A stretch of DNA of 12,343 nt from JBFWRI01 sp050248995 (lineage in GTDB: Bacteria; Pseudomonadota; Alphaproteobacteria; JAIXQD01), in contig JBFWRI010000038.1 in assembly GCA_050248995.1 (NCBI GenBank), forward strand, positions 1 to 12,343, read 5' to 3'. Shown one piece after another: positions 7,049 through 12,343 of the stretch; positions within the stretch are counted from its first letter, which is position 1, and every line of letters begins with the position of its first letter. Under the pieces are notes generated by a model, which saw only the letters and a list, made by a program, of their open reading frames with translations, did no database searches and was not told the origin of the DNA. Made by a program: the position numbers and the translations under genes.

Positions 7049-7274
7049 GGGTGGCTCCTACATAAACGAAGACGCGAATGAACAGGATTGTTCTTGCTTT
7101 TAGGTTCTTCGGCTGGCGACTGTATAGACTGCGACCTGTGGCAGAAAAAGGGCAAAAACAGACTGTTTTTTCAGATGGATTGAACGGCGTGCAGAAAGCA
7201 CACACAGCATGCCTGTATTGAACGATTATTTCGTGCAGCAGATTCTGGGACTACAAATCTTGCGTGTGATGACT
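7049..7274. other. 226-base intergenic gap upstream of the 217-residue gene
   Basis: No gene is supported here. On the minus strand it probably carries the promoter of the gene at 6395-7048, with a strong AGGAG site at the 5' end of that gene. A TATACA sequence (7126-7121, minus strand) lies about 70 bases upstream of the start, but no good -35 is spaced from it. The stretch has a run of T and A tracts around 7140-7175. A 24-codon plus-strand frame (7209-7283) has no ribosome binding site. Confidence 0.3.
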
Positions 7275-7766
7275 CTAATTTGATTCCGGTTTCGGACCGG
7301 TTACAACCCATGTGCGCTGCGGGCCACGGCGAATCTGGTGCCCGCCGATTTCAAACCATGCGTTATCACCCACGGTGAAGAAGGTGCTGACATCATCCAC
7401 CTGCCCCGCGTTGCGTTCGATGGTGGCACGGCCGTCATGCAGATTCCACCAGCCGCTGCTGAGGTCTTTGGGGTCGATAGCCGACAGCGCCTTACAGAAG
7501 TTCTTTTTATCAGCCGGCCGCTGGAAGCGCAGATTGACGATTTTACGCGCCGGCTGGCGGGTGACGGTGCGGAAAGTGTGAATTGTGCCATCGGCCAGCT
7601 GCACGGTTTTGATATACAGCGGCAGGTCGCGTGTTTTAAAGGCGCGGCGCTTGCCGGCGGCGGCGACAAACCCGCTGACATCCAGCGTGTTGAATTCCGA
7701 CGGCGCGTCAAAAGCGGCGTTGACATATTCCCGGCCTATAACCGGCTGGATAGCACCGAACGGCAT
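7275..7766 (-). CDS. Hypothetical protein, 163 residues
   Basis: I do not recognise a family. The product is soluble and basic in its first half (AAGKRRAFKTRDLPLYIK, then TVTRQPARKIVNLRFQRP), with an aromatic, strand-rich C-terminus around WWNLHDGRATIE, FFTVGDNAWFEIGGHQIRRG and WVVTGPKP. A nucleic-acid or sugar binding role is possible but nothing in the sequence proves it. It starts 3 bases after the stop codon of the gene upstream, with a GGGGGA ribosome binding site within the end of that gene, so the pair is translationally coupled. It has no downstream terminator that I can see before the 226-base gap. It is likely real because of the junction and ribosome binding site. Confidence 0.72.
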   Translation of the reverse strand: MPFGAIQPVIGREYVNAAFDAPSEFNTLDVSGFVAAAGKRRAFKTRDLPLYIKTVQLADGTIHTFRTVTRQPARKIVNLRFQRPADKKNFCKALSAIDPKDLSSGWWNLHDGRATIERNAGQVDDVSTFFTVGDNAWFEIGGHQIRRGPQRTWVVTGPKPESN

Positions 7767-7769
7767 GGA

Positions 7770-8633
7770 TTATCCCCCAACCGCCGGCGCAGGTTCAAGA
7801 TGGACGCCACGCACGAAGTCGCGGTGCATCAGGATGCGTGGTTCACCTTTCTGTACCGCTCTTTTAATTAAAGTGGTTCTTGCGGTGGCGCGCGCTATCA
7901 GCGGACGGCAGATATTGTTGGTCGATTCAACCAGGTTATCGAGGTCAAGCACATCCTGCAGGCCCATATCCAGCATCTTGGTTTCGTAGCCACCGGTCAG
8001 CTCGACAAGCTTCAGCAACAGGAACTGCTTTTGGCTGAGGTTTGCGGTGCGTCCATTCATCGTTGCCGTGCTGCTGGCTTCATCCAGCACCAGCATATGG
8101 GGCTTTGTATGCCATGAAACAGGCAACTGGTGTGCGCCAATCTTTTCCGGCACGGCACGGGGCGCCGACGTGACAGCGTCAAGCTCGTGCGCAGGTTTAG
8201 CCTTAGTTGACGCACCCAATACAATGGTCATGCCGCCGTCAGCTTCAATAACACGAGGCTCGAATTCATCGGCTGCAGACGGTGCTGGTGCAGCGGCGGG
8301 TTCGGGGTTGAGCAGTGCGCCGTTGAAATACAGCACATTGTCGGTGGTGGAGTGGCAGGTGATGTCCTTGAGCTCAGGCGTATCGCGGAACAGGATGACA
8401 AGGCCTTCGTTAATGGCTTCTTCCACCTGCCCCACATCATCAAAGCCGCAACCCGTAGCAATTTCGCCAAAGCTAAGCGTCAACCTGTCGGTACCCAGCT
8501 TCTTCTGCTGCTGTTCAAGGAACTGCAGCACGCGGAATTCATCGATCATCAGGTTGTGATAGCGGTGGCCGCGGCCCAGCGCACGGATTTTGAACAACGG
8601 ACCATCGGTTTCTTTGACGACAATGTTTTTCAT
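7770..8633 (-). CDS. Hypothetical protein with possible C-terminal winged helix, 287 residues
   Basis: The start is set at ATG 8633, where a GGAG site lies 7 bases upstream; the frame is open further back to 8678 but without a better signal. The first half (about residues 1-108) is compact. It includes the stretch LTLSFGEIATGCGFDDVGQVEEAINEGL, which reads like helices of a helical DNA-binding domain. A Pro/Ala-rich linker follows at about 109-122. The C-terminal 90 residues (NLSQKQFLLLKLVELTGG, then a helix, then ILMHRDFVRGVHLE) look like an OmpR/PhoB-type winged helix with the usual VRGV-type final strand. I infer a DNA-binding regulator but do not recognise a named family. There is no receiver domain. 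It leads a two-gene operon with the 163-residue gene. Confidence 0.72.
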   Translation of the reverse strand: MKNIVVKETDGPLFKIRALGRGHRYHNLMIDEFRVLQFLEQQQKKLGTDRLTLSFGEIATGCGFDDVGQVEEAINEGLVILFRDTPELKDITCHSTTDNVLYFNGALLNPEPAAAPAPSAADEFEPRVIEADGGMTIVLGASTKAKPAHELDAVTSAPRAVPEKIGAHQLPVSWHTKPHMLVLDEASSTATMNGRTANLSQKQFLLLKLVELTGGYETKMLDMGLQDVLDLDNLVESTNNICRPLIARATARTTLIKRAVQKGEPRILMHRDFVRGVHLEPAPAVGG

Positions 8634-8703
8634 TATTCTTCTCCGGGATATAGCTTGAATATGCCCTTGGTTTAGCACCCCGACTGGATTCGACGCAACA
8701 AAA

Positions 8704-8729
8704 AAGCCCCGTCATTTCTGACGGGGCTT
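8704..8729 (-). terminator. Intrinsic terminator downstream of hppA
   Basis: The two arms AAGCCCCGTCA (8704-8714) and TGACGGGGCTT (8719-8729) form a perfect 11-bp stem around a TTTC loop. On the minus strand the stem is followed by T residues (bases 8705-8700 give a six-T run, two of them in the stem). It lies 20 bases past the hppA stop codon, and is the strongest terminator in the window. It separates hppA from the gene group read from 8633. Confidence 0.92.
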
Positions 8730-8748
8730 GATTGCTTAATCGCGTTGA

Positions 8749-10854
8749 TTATGCGGCCAGAATTGCCAGCAGCAGAATCGCAACGATGTTGATGATCTTG
8801 ATCATCGGGTTAACGGCAGGGCCAGCTGTATCCTTGTAGGGATCGCCAACCGTGTCACCGGTTACGGCAGCCTTGTGGGCTTCACTGCCCTTGCCGCCGT
8901 GGTTGCCTTCTTCGATGTACTTCTTGGCGTTATCCCATGCACCGCCACCCGAGGTCATCGAGATAGCGACGAAGATACCCGTCACGATCGTACCCAGCAG
9001 CGCAGCGCCGACAGCGGCGAACGCTTGGGCCTGACCGGCCACTTCGTTGACCACGAAGTACAGCACAACAGGAGCCAGAACCGGCAGCAGCGACGGAACA
9101 ATCATTTCCTTGATCGCGGCCTTGGTCAGCATGTCAACGCACTTGCCGTATTCCGGCTTGGCGGTGCCCTGCATGATACCGGCAATTTCCTTGAACTGCC
9201 GACGGACTTCGATAACCACCGAACCCGCAGCACGGCCAACGGCTGTCATGCCCATCGCACCGAACAGGTACGGCAGCAGACCACCGATCAGCAGGCCAAC
9301 CACGACGTACGGGTTCTGCAGGTTGAAATCAACCTGGCCCGCAATGTCGGGGAAGTAGTGCTTCAGGTCTTCCGTGTAGGCGCCGAACAGCACCAGCGCA
9401 GCCAGACCGGCCGAACCGATGGCGTAGCCCTTGGTCACGGCTTTGGTGGTGTTGCCAACGGCATCCAGGGCGTCGGTTGTGACGCGGATATCCTTCGGCA
9501 TCTCACTCATTTCAGCGATACCACCGGCGTTATCGGTTACCGGGCCATAGGCATCGAGCGCGACGACCATACCGGCCAGCGCCAGCATGGTGGTGGCCGC
9601 AATCGCGATGCCGAACAGACCGGCAAACGTGTACGCCGTGATCATGCCGACGCAGATGATGAGCACCGGCAGGGCCGTTGCTTCCATCGACACGGCCAGA
9701 CCCTGAATGACGTTCGTGCCGTGACCCGTTACCGAGGCTTCAGCGATCGAACGCACCGGACGGTACGCGGTTGAGGTGTAGTATTCGGTTGCCCACACAA
9801 TCAGGCCTGTAACGGCCAGACCGATACCTGCACAATACAGCAGGTCTTCGCCGGTGATTGATGTGGCGCCCATGGCAAGCGTCGTCCCTTCGGGGAAGAT
9901 CTTGCATGTGGCGTATACGATGGCCGCACCCGAGATCACTGCCGAAGCGATGAAGCCCTTGTACAGCGCACCCATGATGTTGTTGCTTGCGCCCAGACGG
10001 ACGAAGAACGTACCAAGGATCGAGCCGAGGATGCAGATGCTGCCCACGATCAGCGGGTACATCATGATTGACGGCAGCACATCGCCCTTGAAGAACGTGG
10101 CAGCCAGCAGCATCGTACCGACCATCGTCACCGCGTAGGTTTCGAACAGGTCGGCGGCCATACCGGCGCAATCGCCGACGTTGTCGCCAACGTTATCAGC
10201 GATAACGGCAGGGTTACGGGGATCATCTTCGGGGATGTTCTGTTCGACCTTGCCAACCAAGTCGGCGCCGACGTCAGCACCCTTGGTGAAGATACCGCCG
10301 CCAAGACGGGCGAAAATCGAGATCAGCGAGGCACCGAATGACAGGGCCACCAGCGCTTCAAGAATTTCGCGCAGTTGGCCGGCATCAGCCAGCGAACGGG
10401 TTTGCAGCAGGTAGTGGTAATAACCCGCAACACCCAGCAGGCCCAGACCGACCACCAGCATGCCGGTGACGGCACCCGAACGGAATGAGATGCTGAGCGC
10501 CTGAGCGAGGCCGCTTTTCGCAGCTTCGGCTGTGCGTACGTTCGCGCGAACGGAAACGTTCATGCCCACATAGCCGGCAACGCCCGACAGCACAGCGCCG
10601 ACCACAAAGCCAAGCGCGACGTGCATACCAAGGAAGTGCCACAGCAGGGCGGCGATGACGACGCCGACGATGGCGATGGTTGTGTACTGACGGTTCAGGT
10701 ACGCCTTGGCGCCTTCCTGAATCGCGGCAGCGATCTGTTGCATGCGCTCGTTGCCGGCCGGGGCCGACAGGATGCACTTGCCAACGATCAGACCGTACAG
10801 CAGGGCGGCAATACCGCCTGCGAATACGAAGTTCATATCAGCGAGAAAGTCCAT
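8749..10854 (-). CDS. hppA: Membrane H+-translocating pyrophosphatase, K+-independent type
   Basis: This enzyme hydrolyses pyrophosphate and pumps protons across the membrane. Starting at ATG 10854 gives 701 residues, the usual length, with an AAGGAC ribosome binding site 6 bases upstream. A longer frame would add 32 residues with no signal. About 16 hydrophobic segments are visible. The pyrophosphate and Mg2+ site is intact: DVGADLVGKVE (about 194-204) and DNVGDNVGD (about 220-228). The C-terminal GDTVGDPYKDTAGPAVNP is present. The GNTTKA motif has Lys at residue 471, the hallmark of K+-independent H+-pumping members; K+-dependent enzymes have Ala there. A strong terminator follows. Its leader carries a hairpin at 10883-10905. 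It may recycle the pyrophosphate made by biosynthesis. Confidence 0.98.
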   Translation of the reverse strand: MDFLADMNFVFAGGIAALLYGLIVGKCILSAPAGNERMQQIAAAIQEGAKAYLNRQYTTIAIVGVVIAALLWHFLGMHVALGFVVGAVLSGVAGYVGMNVSVRANVRTAEAAKSGLAQALSISFRSGAVTGMLVVGLGLLGVAGYYHYLLQTRSLADAGQLREILEALVALSFGASLISIFARLGGGIFTKGADVGADLVGKVEQNIPEDDPRNPAVIADNVGDNVGDCAGMAADLFETYAVTMVGTMLLAATFFKGDVLPSIMMYPLIVGSICILGSILGTFFVRLGASNNIMGALYKGFIASAVISGAAIVYATCKIFPEGTTLAMGATSITGEDLLYCAGIGLAVTGLIVWATEYYTSTAYRPVRSIAEASVTGHGTNVIQGLAVSMEATALPVLIICVGMITAYTFAGLFGIAIAATTMLALAGMVVALDAYGPVTDNAGGIAEMSEMPKDIRVTTDALDAVGNTTKAVTKGYAIGSAGLAALVLFGAYTEDLKHYFPDIAGQVDFNLQNPYVVVGLLIGGLLPYLFGAMGMTAVGRAAGSVVIEVRRQFKEIAGIMQGTAKPEYGKCVDMLTKAAIKEMIVPSLLPVLAPVVLYFVVNEVAGQAQAFAAVGAALLGTIVTGIFVAISMTSGGGAWDNAKKYIEEGNHGGKGSEAHKAAVTGDTVGDPYKDTAGPAVNPMIKIINIVAILLLAILAA

Positions 10855-10882
10855 TGTTATGTCCTTACAGGTTGTGTTGATA

Positions 10883-10905
10883 AAACCCGCCTGAATGGCG
10901 GGTTT
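10883..10905 (-). repeat. Leader hairpin upstream of hppA (attenuator-like)
   Basis: AAACCCGCC (10883-10891) and GGCGGGTTT (10897-10905) form a perfect 9-bp stem around a 5-base loop. On the minus strand the stem is followed by TATC, with four Ts counting the end of the stem. It lies 28 bases before the hppA start. It could be a transcript-stabilising leader structure or a weak attenuator. If it forms in the plus direction it would sit in the promoter region of the 11011 gene. Confidence 0.6.
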
Positions 10906-10961
10906 GATTGCCCGAGAAGATGTCGCAAGCCTGCGATTTTGGCAAGACACTGATTTTGCTT

Positions 10962-10980
10962 AATAAAGTTAAACTTTATT
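10962..10980. promoter_or_regulatory. Perfect 19-base palindrome, candidate operator in hppA/11011 intergenic region
   Basis: AATAAAGTT (10962-10970) and AACTTTATT (10972-10980) are exact inverted repeats around one central base. The site lies about 31 bases before the plus-strand start at 11011 and about 108 bases upstream of hppA. Its AT-rich character contrasts with the surrounding sequence. The size and symmetry fit a dimeric repressor or activator site that could control one or both divergent genes. It has no flanking T run, so it is not a terminator. I cannot name the regulator. Confidence 0.5.
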
Positions 10981-11010
10981 TGATTTCATGGGCTTAGGTT
11001 AAATTTAGGT

Positions 11011-11859
11011 ATGCGCAAGTTCACCCTTAACGACGCCATCAATCTGTTTTTGCAGCAAACCGGCTTTCCGGCTGACTTTGTGTCTAACCCCATATTCCGC
11101 CGGCACGAAGCCATGCACGCACTGCTGGGTGCCGCCAGCGGTAGCGTAGCCGAAGAAGGCCTGGTGTGGATTTACGAACAAGTGCTACTGCAAGGCGATT
11201 TTGAATTTAGCCCGCGCGCAAATATGGCAATGCAGCCGTATGGGGTTGGTATTAGCGACGTGAAAGAAATGATAGAACGGCGCGTTGGTGACGGCAGACA
11301 TCATGCCGAAAATGGCGTTGTGGATGCCAAGGCGCAATGTGCTTACGAAGTCGCGCAGGATTTATGCCGCAGAGGTATTATCACGCAAGATGACGTGCAA
11401 AGGTTCTGGTTCCATGATACAGATAATTCGCTTCGGTTGCGCATTGCTTTCAGGGATGGCCCGCACCCCTGGAACAAACTGATTAAAGCGCGGCAGGAAC
11501 TGGGGCCAGTTTTTCTAGCTGCATTTGATAAAGACCCGGCGGTGCAGCAGGCTCGCAAAGCGATGAATGATAAAAGCGTTACGGACGAGGATATTCGCTG
11601 GCATATCGGCAATGCCGCTGCAATTTCCGCACTGTTCTTCAAGAACGCCGGCCGCAACGTTGCTGACTTGCCTTTGGATGAATTGCTGGCGTCAGACCTG
11701 AGCCACTTCGGCATGACGATTATAGAAGACAATGAGGGCCACCGTATTGCCACCCTGCCCGCACTGGAAGAGGAACGCGCGAAGATATTCGCAGGCCCCG
11801 TAAAGCCCAGCCGCATCCGCGCACCGGTTGTAAAGAAAATTCCGGAACTGGTGAGCTAA
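11011..11859 (+). CDS. Hypothetical protein with an HExxH-x11-E motif, Coq4-like, 282 residues
   Basis: The N-terminal part contains RRHEAMHALLGAASGSVAEE, with His32, Glu33, His36 and Glu48. This equals HExxH followed by 11 residues and Glu. Coq4, the protein that organises and helps modify ubiquinone intermediates, has HDxxH-x11-E as its metal site, so the spacing matches with Glu replacing Asp. The following stretch, EEGLVWIYEQVLLQG, fits the Coq4 pattern loosely. The remaining 200 residues are helical and unrecognised. HExxH is also the zincin protease signature, but no third ligand in a gluzincin pattern is obvious. The protein has no signal peptide. Its ribosome binding site is poor (TTAGG about 11 bases back). 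The next gene starts 5 bases later, so the two probably form an operon. Confidence 0.7.
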   Translation: MRKFTLNDAINLFLQQTGFPADFVSNPIFRRHEAMHALLGAASGSVAEEGLVWIYEQVLLQGDFEFSPRANMAMQPYGVGISDVKEMIERRVGDGRHHAENGVVDAKAQCAYEVAQDLCRRGIITQDDVQRFWFHDTDNSLRLRIAFRDGPHPWNKLIKARQELGPVFLAAFDKDPAVQQARKAMNDKSVTDEDIRWHIGNAAAISALFFKNAGRNVADLPLDELLASDLSHFGMTIIEDNEGHRIATLPALEEERAKIFAGPVKPSRIRAPVVKKIPELVS

Positions 11860-11864
11860 TCCAC

Positions 11865-12343
11865 ATGACCGACACGCTATTGCCGAAACCTTATGTAATG
11901 ATCGAAGAAGCCAAGACCGGGGACAGATACTGGCTTGTGATTGGCGACCAGCGCATGCCGCTGGATGCCATCGATTACGCCATCATGTTCAGCGTTGCGT
12001 TCGGCAAGCTGGATATCGACGATGTCAACGCCGAGCTTGAGACCATGCCGGCTGGCAGTGTCAGCACGCGCAAGCTAAGCAAAGACGGGCTTTCACAAAG
12101 AGTGATAGGACTGCGCACAAAAATCCCGCAGTATTTTCCTGAATGGTTTTTGCCCGACGTTAACTATTGCAACCTGCGCCTGTTGCATCAGTCGCAAGCC
12201 GCAACGCTGAGGTCCAGTGAAGGCCAGCCAAAGCCTGCCGTTTACCAGCCGCAGGTTTTTCAGACGCACTACACCTCAAACCGCCGCAGGATAATCCAGG
12301 AAGTGCGCGAACGGTACACACTGTGCCGACCTCGGCGCCTGAT
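11865..12343 (+). CDS. Hypothetical protein, N-terminal 159 residues (runs off right edge)
   Basis: The frame opens at ATG 11865, 5 bases after the previous stop codon, and stays open to the window end. It starts MTDTLLPKPYVMIEEAKTGD and continues with YWLVIGDQRMPLDAIDYAIM. The middle has VSTRKLSKDGLSQRVIGLRT and IPQYFPEWFLPDVNY. The last visible part is basic (SNRRRIIQEVRERYTLCRPRRL). I see no signal peptide, membrane segment or known motif. The ribosome binding site is weak (GGTGAG about 8 bases before the start). It is likely co-transcribed with the Coq4-like gene. The length and domain content beyond the window are unknown. Confidence 0.68.
   Translation, partial: MTDTLLPKPYVMIEEAKTGDRYWLVIGDQRMPLDAIDYAIMFSVAFGKLDIDDVNAELETMPAGSVSTRKLSKDGLSQRVIGLRTKIPQYFPEWFLPDVNYCNLRLLHQSQAATLRSSEGQPKPAVYQPQVFQTHYTSNRRRIIQEVRERYTLCRPRRL

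Noticed and set aside
7209..7283. Short plus-strand frame of 24 codons between two unknown genes
   Set aside because: No ribosome binding site precedes it, it overlaps the end of the convergent gene, and it is too short to judge by composition.
8634..8678. Upstream start for the 287-residue protein at 8678
   Set aside because: ATG 8633 has a GGAG site at good spacing; the upstream start has no such signal.
8875..9774. Long open frame of about 299 codons on the plus strand, inside hppA
   Set aside because: It is antisense to the well-conserved hppA, rich in His, Arg and Gly as expected from a GC-rich shadow frame, and has no ribosome binding site.
10855..10950. Upstream extension of hppA by 32 residues
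   Set aside because: The ATG at 10854 has a clear AAGGAC site and gives the usual family N-terminus. The extension would run through the leader hairpin.
1..12343. CRISPR array, tRNA, rRNA, transposase or phage genes
   Set aside because: No regularly spaced repeats, no cloverleaf-like sequence and no matching protein motifs were seen on either strand.

Overview
The window looks like chromosomal core DNA of an alphaproteobacterium, moderately GC-rich by eye. The evidence is the adjacency plsX-fabH-ihfA, a DUF177/YceD gene next to a ubiquinol-cytochrome c chaperone gene that is divergent from a BamE/SmpA lipoprotein gene, and a membrane H+-pyrophosphatase of the K+-independent type. I see no phage, insertion sequence, CRISPR array, tRNA or rRNA. 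Species cannot be fixed from the sequence alone.

Layout. Positions 1-2508 (minus strand) hold a lipid/translation cluster read rpmF -> plsX -> fabH -> ihfA, with ihfA cut by the window edge. Positions 2509-4789 hold three genes not usually found here: a plus-strand family 2 glycosyltransferase resembling LPS-core WaaE/KdtX enzymes, a convergent GNAT-type acetyltransferase, and an unrecognised 170-residue protein. Positions 4790-5883 (minus) hold yceD (DUF177) and the cytochrome bc1 chaperone gene. bamE starts divergently at 5908. In many proteobacteria yceD, rpmF, plsX and fabH are adjacent, so the block between yceD and rpmF looks like an interruption of an old cluster.

Positions 6395-8633 (minus) hold three unrecognised genes. 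The two at 7275-8633 are tightly coupled. The first of these, 287 residues, has two compact halves joined by a Pro/Ala-rich linker, and its C-terminal half resembles an OmpR-type winged helix. A strong intrinsic terminator at 8704-8729 separates this group from hppA (8749-10854), a complete 701-residue proton-pumping pyrophosphatase. The hppA leader carries a hairpin, and the hppA/11011 divergent region carries a perfect 19-bp palindrome. The right end (11011-12343, plus) holds a 282-residue protein with an HExxH-x11-E motif, close to the Coq4 metal-site spacing, and a second unrecognised gene that runs off the edge.

Functional themes are envelope lipid and LPS synthesis (plsX, fabH, glycosyltransferase), outer-membrane assembly (bamE) and membrane energetics (bc1 chaperone, hppA, possibly a quinone-related Coq4-like protein). 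The most useful places for new biology are the three unknown genes at 6395-8633 and the Coq4-like pair at 11011-12343. I do not see a complete recognisable novel defence or mobile system.
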